Assembly: GCF_013415885.1 (NCBI RefSeq) | Contig: NZ_CP058910.1 | Location: 1,302,001-1,366,000 of the forward strand | DNA length: 64,000 bases | Reading direction: 5' to 3' | DNA from: Halosimplex rubrum | GTDB taxonomy: Archaea > Halobacteriota > Halobacteria > Halobacteriales > Haloarculaceae | Shown here: in pieces, positions 8,000-16,400 of the stretch | Numbering within the stretch: position 1 is the stretch's first letter | How the letters are laid out: every line of letters starts with the position of its first letter | Made by a program: the position numbers and the translations under genes | Notes under the pieces: generated by a model | Seen by the model: the letters and a program-made list of their open reading frames with translations, nothing else | Told to the model about the DNA's origin: nothing | Database searches by the model: none

Positions 8000-8934
8000 C
8001 GCTCACCCTCCCGCTGACCTTCGATCGTATCACGGTGCGTCCGGACAGTCACCGGACTTACGCTTGCCGCCTCGGCGAGGTCCTGCTGTACGAGTTTGAC
8101 CTCCTGTTCGCGACAGGCGACTTCCACACAGGCCGCCGCGAACCCTGCAGGGTGGACGCCGATACTCACGCCATCCTCCCACGCCGCCTCGGCGACTTCG
8201 ACTGCCGACCGCTCGATTTCCGGTGGAACACCAATGGCCGACACCTGCCCGGCGACGAACTCGCGCGGTCGCTGGGGTGGGGCTGGTAGGTCGAGTTCCG
8301 CGTTCAGCACTCGATAGGCGTTGGTCACCGCCGACTTCGAACACCGCGCCCCCTCCACTACTTCGCCCAGCGTTCGCACTACGTCCGTACAGCGACAGAC
8401 CGCATACACGCTCGCGGCCGCGAACCCTTCGATCGACCGGCCGCGTAGCAGGTCCTCGCTCTGGGCCGACCGGAACAACACACTCGCTTGTTCGCGAACA
8501 CTCCGGTCGAGGTCGAGCGCCGAGACGAGTCGGGCGATCTCCGTACAGCCGTGGCCGAGATTCCGCTCGGCTTTCGAGCGCCACTTCGCCCGCGTGTGTT
8601 CGCGCCGCAGCCGACCCAGGTGCGTCCGTCTCTCACTGGAGAGGCGATTCCCCTTCCCGTCGACACGAAATCCGATCTCGGTCGACAGCCCGCGGTCGTG
8701 TCTGGCCGCCGTCAACGGCGCGCCGGTCCGCTCACGATCCGGCCCCTCGGGAAAGTCGAGCGGCGCCGCCGCGTGGTCGAGGTGGTACTCGTTGACGATA
8801 AGTCCACACTCGGTGCAGCTGATCTCGCCACCTTCAGTTCGGAGATCGCCGTCGCATTCGGGGCACTCCGTCGCCGCGATCGTCTTGCCGGCCGATTCGT
8901 CGAAGCCGTCCGTGTAGATATCTCTCGTTGCCAT
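7996..8934 (-). CDS. tfb: Transcription initiation factor B (TFB)
   Basis: 312 residues. An N-terminal zinc ribbon (CPECDGD...CTECG, about residues 21-43) is followed by the B-finger/linker region with HDRGLSTEIG, then two cyclin-fold repeats (about 115-205 and 215-305, the first with RSIEGFAAASVYAVCR, the second with HPAGFAAACVEVAC). TFB recruits RNA polymerase to TBP-bound promoters. Haloarchaea keep several TFBs, and those on plasmids or islands often serve alternative programmes. It lies among mobile-element genes and is followed by a coupled zinc-ribbon gene. A TATA-like GATTTTATC lies about 50 bases before the start. Confidence 0.93.
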   Translation of the reverse strand: MATRDIYTDGFDESAGKTIAATECPECDGDLRTEGGEISCTECGLIVNEYHLDHAAAPLDFPEGPDRERTGAPLTAARHDRGLSTEIGFRVDGKGNRLSSERRTHLGRLRREHTRAKWRSKAERNLGHGCTEIARLVSALDLDRSVREQASVLFRSAQSEDLLRGRSIEGFAAASVYAVCRCTDVVRTLGEVVEGARCSKSAVTNAYRVLNAELDLPAPPQRPREFVAGQVSAIGVPPEIERSAVEVAEAAWEDGVSIGVHPAGFAAACVEVACREQEVKLVQQDLAEAASVSPVTVRTHRDTIEGQREGER

Positions 8935-8980
8935 CGTTGTGCAGCGCGAGGCACGTCTACCCCCCGCACCCCTCAGGGGG

Positions 8981-8990
8981 AGATAAAATC
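8981..8990 (-). promoter_or_regulatory. TATA-like element of the TFB gene
   Basis: Read on the minus strand this is GATTTTATCT, about 50 bases before ATG 8934, the only AT-rich stretch in a GC-rich gap. Confidence 0.45.
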
Positions 8991-9026
8991 ACGTCGCGAA
9001 AGCTCACAGGTGGTGACGGTCTGTGC

Positions 9027-9581
9027 CTACCTGTCGACGAGAGCAGCGGTGCGGACGACGAGTTCGTCGTCTTCGCCGACCCACTCATCGAGTTTCCGTT
9101 CGAGGTAGCCGGGTGCCTCCGCGCGGGTCAACACGCCTTGGTCGATCAACTCTCCCGCGATGTCTTTCAGCGCTCGAAACTCACCTTGGGCGAACCCGTC
9201 GCCCACAGGTTCGCCGTCGTACCACCGAACCGTCCGTAGCACACCGTTGCCGATCGTGGGCGCCTCGTCGATCAGCGCAGAGTCGTATTGCAGGCCGAAC
9301 CAGTGCGTCCGATAGGCGGTCACCTCGAAATTCACGTCGACGACGTAGAACGCTTCGTGGTGCAGGAAATCGAGTCGCTCGCTGATGATCGCTTCGAGCG
9401 TACACCTGCTGTCCCACGGTTCGATATCCACGGGTTGGTTCGGATATTCTCGTCCATCGAGCAGCGCATCGAGTTCTCTATCCGTCTCGGCTTCGCGCAA
9501 TCCATCGAACAGTGACTGCAACGCTTCGTCCGGGCTCTCGCGGCCAAAAGGTGTTTCCGCCGTAATGCCCCCGCTGTTCAA
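9027..9581 (-). CDS. Conserved-looking hypothetical protein, possibly with a swapped N-terminus
   Basis: 184 residues, acidic, with no motif I recognise; the middle (FLHHEAFYVVDVNFEVTAYRTHWFGLQYDSALIDE) looks like beta strands. The only upstream start is ATG 9581. That start lies inside the 5' end of the truncated ATPase relic on the other strand, whose recognisable homology begins at about 9561. The first seven or so residues therefore probably derive from the joined DNA, meaning the deletion that truncated the ATPase also replaced the natural start of this gene. Confidence 0.6.
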   Translation of the reverse strand: MNSGGITAETPFGRESPDEALQSLFDGLREAETDRELDALLDGREYPNQPVDIEPWDSRCTLEAIISERLDFLHHEAFYVVDVNFEVTAYRTHWFGLQYDSALIDEAPTIGNGVLRTVRWYDGEPVGDGFAQGEFRALKDIAGELIDQGVLTRAEAPGYLERKLDEWVGEDDELVVRTAALVDR

Positions 9582-11050
9582 CTACGCGCCGGACGCCGAC
9601 GCGCCGGACGCCGACTCTCCTCCGGCTGTCGAACCCTTCGACTGGCGGGCGAAACTCGACGAGGACTGCGTCGTCATCATCGATATGAGCAAACTCCGGG
9701 ACGAGCCCCAGCGCGTGCTCACGCTCGTGGTCCTCTCGCAGATCTGGACGGCGCTCAACCGCCGTGACCGCGAGCGCCGCAACAGCTACGCGGCCACCGG
9801 AGACCCGCCGCTCGTGAACGTCCACCTCGAAGAGGCGGGGAGCGTCGCCGCCTCGGGAATCGTCGCCGACCTCTTGCGCGAGGGGCGTAGTTTCGGCGTC
9901 AGCCTCACGCTCTCGCTGCAGTTCCCCGAGCAACTCCGGCGCGCCGACGAGGCGGCCTACGAGGAGGCCATCAACAACATCGGGACGGTCGTCTCGGGAC
10001 AGGTCGCGGACGACGCCGGCCTCGCGCGCCTCCTCTCGACCGATGACATGCCTCCGGCCGACGCAGCCAATCGTCTCCGCGGGCTGGCCTCCGGTGAGTG
10101 GATAGCCACGCTCCCGTCGCCGTTCGGTGGCGAGCCACCGCGCCCGTTCTTACTCGAATCGCTCCCGCTGCCACCCGGCCATCCCCAGGGGGATAACCCA
10201 CTTTCACCGGCACAGCGGGCGACCTTCGAGGCCGCCTGCACCCAGCGCGCCGACCGCTCGCGTCGCCACGCAGTCTCTGTCACGCAGTCAGCGGTGACCG
10301 CACGTCCCTCCTCGGGCGAGCACGACGGTCGCACTGACCCTGACTCACCCGAACCGCTCGCGACCGAGCACACGACGCTCGATACCACGCTCCCGTTCAC
10401 ACGCCGTCTGCCGGCCGCTGTCGAGTTTCATCCGCCATCGCAGTCAATCACCTGCGCGGCCTGCGGAACGCGCTACGGGCGCCGTCTGGTCCCGCTGCTC
10501 GATGCGATCGAGTGTCACGGTTCGCTTGAGGAGGTCGACCGGGCGAACGTCCCGACGGTCGACGCCGGCGTGACGCGCTCGCCGGCCGAGCGCTCGACGT
10601 ACGACTACTCCGACGCCCAGTTCCTTTTTCTCCAGCTCGTCTACAACGCCCACCAGCAGGGCTACGACACCCGTTGGGAGTACGATATCGTCTACGACGG
10701 CATGGAGCGACTCCGGGCCTATGCCGGCCTCTCCGACGAAGAATTCGACGAACTCGTCGTCGACGGCCTCATCTCGTGTGACGGTCGCCATCCCCACACG
10801 CTCTACACGGTGACACCCGAGGGCCGCGAACTCATCGGCGCCGCCCATAGGGAGGGCCACGCCCACGGCGACGGCGTCGGCGACCTCAGCGAATCCAGCC
10901 TGCACGTCATGATGGTCGAGACGATGCGCCGCGGATTCACCACCCGCTTCGTCGACGACCCCGACCACCCCGCGGCGAGCGTCGAGACGTACTATCCGGT
11001 CGAGGATGGCCGTCTCGACGTTGCGGTGCTCGACGCCGACGGCGATTACC
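9564..11050 (+). pseudogene. VirB4/HerA-type conjugation ATPase, truncated at both ends
   Basis: The readable part starts MPPLFNYAP and continues with KLDEDCVVIIDMSKL, LVVLSQIWTAL and VNVHLEEAGSV (a Walker B-like acidic strand), then TLSLQFPEQLR, as in the C-terminal half of haloarchaeal HerA/VirB4-like transfer ATPases, with their cysteine pair (CAACG) and C-terminal winged region. The Walker A half is absent upstream, where an unrelated antisense gene begins. At about 11046 (after DADGDYH) the similarity to family members breaks off and the frame runs into the kinase start. It cannot be a working ATPase. Confidence 0.75.
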
Positions 11051-11147
11051 ATGGCCGGTCGCGGCCGTGCGATTTCGGTCCTATCTTGTATTCTGAGGTG
11101 ATATTCGAGCCAACAGTGTTATCGGTCCGACTAGGGGAGTGGAGACA

Positions 11148-13007
11148 ATGACTCCATCGTCGCCGAATCCGATACGGATACTCCACGTCGACGACGAACC
11201 GGACTTCGCGGAGATGGCTGCCGATTTTCTCGAAGGCGAGAACGAGCGGTTCGATATCGAAACTGCGACGACCGCCGCGGACGCCCTTGCAACACTCGAC
11301 GAGCGGTCCGTCGACTGTATCGTCTCGGACTACGAGATGCCGGGGATGCACGGGATCGAGTTCCTCGAACGCGTCCGTGCCGACCACCCCGATCTGCCGT
11401 TCATTCTCTACACCGGGAAAGGCAGCGAGGAAGTCGCCAGCGACGCGATCTCCGCGGGGGTCACCGACTACCTCCAGAAGGAGACCGGGACCGACCAGTA
11501 CACGATCCTCGCAAACCGGATCGCCAATGCCGTCGAGCGCGCTCGCGCGGAACAGTCCCAGCAACGCCACCTCAGCGCCATCGAAACCGCCCAGGAGGGG
11601 ATCAGCATCCTCGACGGCGGCGAGTTCGTCTACGTCAATGAAGCGTATGCCGACCTCTACGGCTACGATCGCGAGGAGTTGCTCGGCGAACACTGGGGCC
11701 TGCTCTACCCCGACGACGACATCGAAACACTCCGCGAGGATATTCTCCCGAGAGTCGAGGCCAACGGGCACTGGCAGGGCGAGACGATCGGGCTCCGCGC
11801 GGACGGCACCACCTTCGTCGAGAATCACAGACTAGCCACGACCGAACACGGCGAGCTCGTCTGTACCGTGTTGGACGCTCAGTCCCAGTACCGACAGAAA
11901 CAGGCGATCCGCGAGCTGCACAACACCGCTCGTGCATTGATCGAGGCCAGCACGGCCGAGGAAGTGGCCAACATCGCCGTCGACGCGGTCCGAGATATCC
12001 TCGACATCCCGGGCAACGGTCTGCACCTCTACGACGAGGCGGCCAACGGGCTCGACCCGGTCGCCTGGACCGACCGGACGGAGACGCTCGTCGGGACCCC
12101 GCCGACGATCGGCCCCGGAGAGGGGCTCGCCTGGAAGGCCTACGAACGCGGCGACCCGCACGTCTACGACGATGTGTCGACGAACTCCGACCGCTTCAGC
12201 GAAGATACGCCCGTCCGGAGCCAGATCCTGTTGCCGCTTGATGACCACGGCGTCCATCTCCTCGGCGCCACCGAACCCGACGCGTTCGACGAACTCGACG
12301 TCTCGCTCGCGAAGACGGTCGCCACGCACACGACGGCCGCGCTCGACCGCGTCGCCCGGGAGGAGGAACTCGCCCGCCAGAACGAGCGACTCTCGACGTT
12401 CGCGAGCATCGTCAGTCACGACCTCCGGAATCCACTCAACGTCGCGATCACCCGACTGGAACTCGCCCGGGAGGAGTGTGACTGTCGGTATCACGAGGAT
12501 ATCGACCGGGCGCTCGACCGGACGGCGTCGCTGCTCGACGACCTGCACGCGTACGCGGAGGCCGGGTCGGCGACGCTCGACCCGGAGCTGGTCGATCTCG
12601 CCGGGCTCTGCGAGACGAGCTGGCGCCACGTCGACACGGGCGAGGCGACGCTCGTGACCGAGACCGACCAGCGCGTCCGCGCCGACCCGAGCCGACTGCA
12701 AGAACTCCTCGGAAACCTCGTCCGGAACGCCGTCACCCACGGTGGCGACGGCGTGACCGTCACCGTCGGCGACCTCCCGACCGGCTTCTACGTCGCCGAC
12801 GACGGCCCGGGGATCCCGGACGACGACCGCGAGACGGTGTTCGAACGCGGCTACTCGACGACCGAGGACGGCACCGGCTTCGGCCTCGCGATCGTCGCGG
12901 AACTCGTCACGGCCCACGACTGGGAGATCCGGGCGACCGAGAGCGATGCGGGCGGGGCCCGCTTCGAGATCACGGGCGTCGATACGTCCGCTGCCAGCGA
13001 TTGCTGA
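11148..13007 (+). CDS. Hybrid response-regulator/PAS/GAF histidine kinase
   Basis: 619 residues: receiver domain (5-125, phospho-acceptor D61 in VSDYEMPG, conserved K in YTGKGS), PAS (about 135-245, FVYVNEAYADLYGYDREEL), GAF-like (265-405), HisKA with H424 (IVSHDLRNPLN), and HATPase with N-box (NLVRNAVTHG), DDGPGIPDDD and TGFGLAIV. This is the receiver-first layout common in haloarchaea and senses an unknown signal. ATG 11148 is used; a GTG at 11139 would add three residues. The ATG overlaps the stop of the ATPase relic by chance of the rearrangement. No output regulator is adjacent. Confidence 0.92.
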   Translation: MTPSSPNPIRILHVDDEPDFAEMAADFLEGENERFDIETATTAADALATLDERSVDCIVSDYEMPGMHGIEFLERVRADHPDLPFILYTGKGSEEVASDAISAGVTDYLQKETGTDQYTILANRIANAVERARAEQSQQRHLSAIETAQEGISILDGGEFVYVNEAYADLYGYDREELLGEHWGLLYPDDDIETLREDILPRVEANGHWQGETIGLRADGTTFVENHRLATTEHGELVCTVLDAQSQYRQKQAIRELHNTARALIEASTAEEVANIAVDAVRDILDIPGNGLHLYDEAANGLDPVAWTDRTETLVGTPPTIGPGEGLAWKAYERGDPHVYDDVSTNSDRFSEDTPVRSQILLPLDDHGVHLLGATEPDAFDELDVSLAKTVATHTTAALDRVAREEELARQNERLSTFASIVSHDLRNPLNVAITRLELAREECDCRYHEDIDRALDRTASLLDDLHAYAEAGSATLDPELVDLAGLCETSWRHVDTGEATLVTETDQRVRADPSRLQELLGNLVRNAVTHGGDGVTVTVGDLPTGFYVADDGPGIPDDDRETVFERGYSTTEDGTGFGLAIVAELVTAHDWEIRATESDAGGARFEITGVDTSAASDC

Positions 13008-13056
13008 GCGCTCGCCCTCGGTGCTGACCAGCGCTAACGAGAGTAATTTTTTGGCC

Positions 13057-13077
13057 GTAATACTCATATTGTATTAC
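13057..13077 (+). promoter_or_regulatory. Inverted repeat GTAATAC-N7-GTATTAC before the VapBC-like pair
   Basis: Perfect 7-bp arms in an AT-rich stretch that ends 22 bases before the antitoxin ATG 13100. Placement and symmetry fit an autoregulatory operator of the AbrB-type antitoxin. Confidence 0.6.
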
Positions 13078-13099
13078 TGCCTACTTTCCAAGAACCACA

Positions 13100-13387
13100 A
13101 TGCCTCGCGTCACGACCAAAGGCCAAGTCACGATCCCGAAAGAGATTCGCGAGTCGCTGGGAATCGAGCCGGGGGATGAGGTCGCGTTCGAACGGACCGA
13201 GTCCGGCTACGAGCTACGGAAAGAAGAACCGACGACAGCAGGAGGCGAAGACCCGTTTGAAAAACACCGTGGCAGCGCAGATAGTGACGAGACGATGCCC
13301 GAGCGGATGCGCAGGCTCCGGGGAGAGTATCCCCGTGACGTCGGCGACGAGGCTGACGAAAACGGGGATTCGGAGGCCGAGGCGTGA
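13100..13387 (+). CDS. vapB: AbrB/SpoVT-type antitoxin
   Basis: 95 residues. Residues 1-45 are a swapped-hairpin AbrB domain (MPRVTTKGQVTIPKEIRESL, then IEPGDEVAFERTESGYEL), which dimerises and binds DNA. The acidic tail from residue 50 on is disordered-looking and would wrap the toxin. It overlaps the next gene by GTGA, the usual VapBC arrangement, and a palindrome sits just upstream. Confidence 0.88.
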   Translation: MPRVTTKGQVTIPKEIRESLGIEPGDEVAFERTESGYELRKEEPTTAGGEDPFEKHRGSADSDETMPERMRRLRGEYPRDVGDEADENGDSEAEA

Positions 13388-13860
13388 CGACGGCGGTCGA
13401 TACGAATGCGCTCCTTGCACTTCTGTACGAGGATGAGTACACGGACGCCAGCGAAGCGACACTCCGGCGTGCCTACCGGAAGGGTCGAGTTGTCATCACG
13501 CCGGTCGTCTACGCTGAACTCGCCGCAGACGGCCACTTCGACACGAGAGCGGACTTGGATCGGTTCCTCGAAGACTTCAGTATCCAACTTGCGGAGCCGT
13601 CGCGGGATGCTCTCTTCGAGGCCGGTGATATGTTCCAGCGATACACCGATCGTCGGCCAGATGGCCTTCAATGTCCTTCCTGTGGCACGAAGCAGACCGT
13701 CAGGTGCGAAGAGTGCGGGGAGGATCTCTCTCCACGACAACACATCGCAGCTGACTTCCTCATCGGCGGGCACGCAACTGTTGACGCCGATTCGCTCGTC
13801 AGTTTTGATGACGGATTCTACAGTACGTACTTCCCATCACTGATTGTCCACCCCGAATAG
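13384..13860 (+). CDS. vapC: VapC-like PIN ribonuclease with zinc-ribbon insert
   Basis: 158 residues starting at GTG 13384. PIN acidic residues are D6 (VDTNALLALL), E45 (VYAELA), D124 (AADFLIGGHA) and D142/D143. Between the second and third acidic motifs lies CPSC...CEEC (C97, C100, C108, C111), a small zinc ribbon within the fold; I have the impression that related haloarchaeal PIN proteins share it. VapC enzymes cleave tRNA or rRNA. It is translationally coupled to the AbrB-type antitoxin. Confidence 0.85.
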   Translation: MTTAVDTNALLALLYEDEYTDASEATLRRAYRKGRVVITPVVYAELAADGHFDTRADLDRFLEDFSIQLAEPSRDALFEAGDMFQRYTDRRPDGLQCPSCGTKQTVRCEECGEDLSPRQHIAADFLIGGHATVDADSLVSFDDGFYSTYFPSLIVHPE

Positions 13861-13874
13861 TTGCAGTCGAAACT

Positions 13875-13899
13875 GGGGGTGTATGCGGACGAAACCCCC
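13875..13899 (+). terminator. Possible hairpin terminator after the VapC-like gene
   Basis: GGGGG at 13875-13879 pairs with CCCCC at 13895-13899 around a 15-base loop, 15 bases after the stop. No T-tract follows, so it could equally be a transcript-stabilising hairpin. Confidence 0.3.
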
Positions 13900-13985
13900 G
13901 GAGTAGACGAGAATTTGGTCGGAGAATTGCCCTGAAAATAGCCGATCGCCGTTCACTGCTGCTCCATCTCATCGCTTCAGTTACG

Positions 13986-14525
13986 GATTATGGTCACAGG
14001 ATGGTTCTATACCGGTGTTTCGACTGAATCACCTCTCCAGATGGAGGTACAAGCCCGATTTCGGCCGCAAGATGTGGTTTCTGTGGCGATGTACCGGTTG
14101 CGGGATGCGCTGGCACTTCGGCGAAGCGAGCTCCGAACGGACGGCCTGCAGACACTGACGATATCGAGGTGTTCGCTCGTTTGGGCGCCATCTGTGAGCG
14201 TCGCTGATTCGGCCGTACACTTGTTCTCGACTGTGAATTCGCCCGCGTACCGGAGGTTCTTCGCCGACTACTCGATGCAGAACCCTCGGGGGCATCGGAT
14301 GGCTGGGTGTATTCATCTCCCCTATCACTTGAGTCGCCGGGAGAGCGCTTTCTACCGTCGAGACGCGGGCATTGCCTGTTCGGTCTTGATGCACGAGGTG
14401 CTTCCCGGATCGTCCTAATTGACGACCGAGACGCCTCTGTACCGGTGAATCCGGTTCCATTCCATATTCGATTTCTCTCTCTCGAACTGGCGCTTCCGCT
14501 CTATCCGCTTCAGTCGCGGCCGTAG
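13986..14525 (+). pseudogene. Decayed gene relic with internal stops
   Basis: One frame has a coding-like run interrupted by TGA at 14025 and 14205 and ending at TAG 14523. Readable pieces are YRCFD, RCGFCGDV..GCAG (possible zinc knuckles), ADTDDIEVFARLGAICERR, LVLDCEFARVPEVLRRLLDAEP and RIVLIDDRDASVPV. The acidic, leucine-rich pieces look haloarchaeal, but I cannot name the family. A 239-codon frame on the opposite strand is probably a shadow. Confidence 0.35.
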
Positions 14526-14865
14526 CGCAGCGGACTCGCTCGTCGTCGATATCCCTGCCCCCGCACCGATAGCATCCAGATTCAGTAACCGTCAGTACAC
14601 CCCTTGAAACACGATACTTTGCGGGAATCGAGTCATTCGTACCGCTGTCGAGTGTGCTATCACTGTCCGAATATACCACGTTCACCGAGAAGACCGGCTC
14701 TCTCTGGCGTGTACCCGATCTGCACCCATCTTCTCCGGGTGATCGCACTCTGCGAGAGCACGAACCATCCCCTGCTACGCCGGCTCCGAAAGCCTTCTGC
14801 GATCCACCCCCGTTTCAGCTGGAACGAGTCTGCTCCGTTGTCTTCTTCCGATGCAGTCCCTCCGG

Positions 14866-16132
14866 TCACGTGCCTCTACGCGAGAGTATCTGTCGGAGTT
14901 TCGCGAAGGCCGAATCGGGTTCGGCGGCGGGATTTCCCTGGCTGGAGTTTCCCTCAGACCGGGCGGTTTCGAGTTCGGCCGTGAGTCGTCGATTCCGCGC
15001 TTCGAGGCGTTCGACTTGCGCTTGTAGATCGGCGATAAGGTCGAGGTGGCGCTCCTGACGCGTGGTCAGTTCGTCCCGTTGCTCGAAGGGCGACCGCCTC
15101 CGCCGTGACCTCGTCCGGTTCGTTCAGTTTCGGTGCGTCGTCGTCGGTACCCGCGGCTGTCGTCTCGGACCGGGTCGGTTCGTAGAACTCGGTGGTCCCT
15201 GCCAACACGCGTTCGATCGTCTTCTCTCCGTACGTGCTCCCGTCGGCGAAGTGGCGCTCGTCCCACTTCTCGCGCAGCAACCCCGAATCGCGGAACAGGC
15301 GATCTATCTGCGTCCGGTCGCCCCCGGTCCAGAACGCGAGCAACGCACACAGGGCCATGTCCGCCTCCGAGTGGCTATCGTAGCCCATCGTCCGCCCTTG
15401 CCACAGTCGCTCGAACTTCTCGCCGTTCGCCGCGGCGTTGGCTCTGTCGACGACCTCGTCGTCCGATAACCCCGGTTCCTCGTCGTCTCCCCCTCGATCA
15501 TCCGCGTCGGACGCATCGGCCGCCTCCGTCGGCGTGTCGTCCACCTCGGTACTCGCCTCGCCGTCGTCATCGTCGTCTTTCGACCCCAGCTCGTCGGCGA
15601 CGAACTCCGTGTGGACGGCCCCGATGGCGGGGGTACGGCTCTCGACGGTTACTGGCGTCCCATCGAGATGGTCGCCGGTGACGGTGAAAAAGCGAGCGTC
15701 GTCGTACATCTCGACCCAGTCCTTCCGGTTGCGGTCGCCAGGGAGGCTACCGAGCGCGAGGATATGCACGCCGGTCCCAGACGGGCTCACCTCCGTGTAG
15801 GAGGCGAGGCGTTCGACGATATCCGTCGCATCGTCGGAAAGTGTCCCCGTCTCCGGGACGCGACACGTGTCGAGGTCGACGCCGACCAGCGGGTCCTCGT
15901 CAGTGAAGACGAATCCGAGACCCTCGGCGGCCCCATCGGTAGCGTATTCACGGGCAGTCTCGAACGATGCCCGAGAGTCGGGATTCGTTGCCGACCCGAA
16001 CGAGCCCGTGTGCGGATTGATCGGCACCTTCGTCTCTTTGCCGCTTCGCTCTTGAACCCGCCAGCAGACCCACTGCTCGCGCTCCGTCAGCTCGTCGGGG
16101 AGACTGTCCGCCGTCGGCGCGTCCGTATCCAT
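14866..16132 (-). pseudogene. PrimPol-like replication protein with a frameshift before its coiled coil
   Basis: Residues 1-160 carry archaeo-eukaryotic primase-like motifs: VGVDLD (D86, D88), SPSGTGVH (S118-H123) and FFTVTGDH (149-155). An acidic linker and a helical NrS-1-polymerase-like region follow (about 230-330). The original frame ends at 14954 in an arginine/serine-rich tail of no family character. If one base is skipped near 15081-15087, the other frame reads on as a clean coiled coil (EQRDELTTRQERHLDLIADL, then LEARNRRLTAELE) ending AKLRQILSRRGT at TGA 14866. I take this as the ancestral C-terminus, lost by frameshift. The primase core may still be made. Confidence 0.7.
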
Positions 16133-16400
16133 GTATCTCTGCGTCTACTCACCCGGCGACCGATATGACTATTCGATTCTGGTCTTGCGATCGGTTCGCC
16201 TCAGAAATCGTGGCCCTACAGGTAGTTCAAGGCGAGTACCTCGGAACTTGACCTCGGGGTGAGTCCACTCGCTTCCAATCGCTGTCGACGAACGTATCCG
16301 GGAGCTCGATACAGATTCGGGATCGACCGGCGGCCGGCTCATCGCTCAGTGAAGTCGAAGCAAGACATAAGTCATTATCACAGTAATCATTATTCAGAGT

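Larger units (their letters stand above)
13861..14865. other. About 1 kb without an intact gene
   Basis: Open frames here are short, and none has a coding-like start, codon pattern and motif together. The best candidate is a plus-strand relic at 13986-14525, listed separately. Bases 14526-14865 show nothing I can interpret. Confidence 0.6.

Noticed and set aside
14029-14748. 239-codon minus-strand frame in the empty 1-kb stretch
   Set aside because: Only one CxxC (CYRC) near its start is gene-like; the rest is basic and unlike haloarchaeal proteins, and the opposite strand has more coding character.
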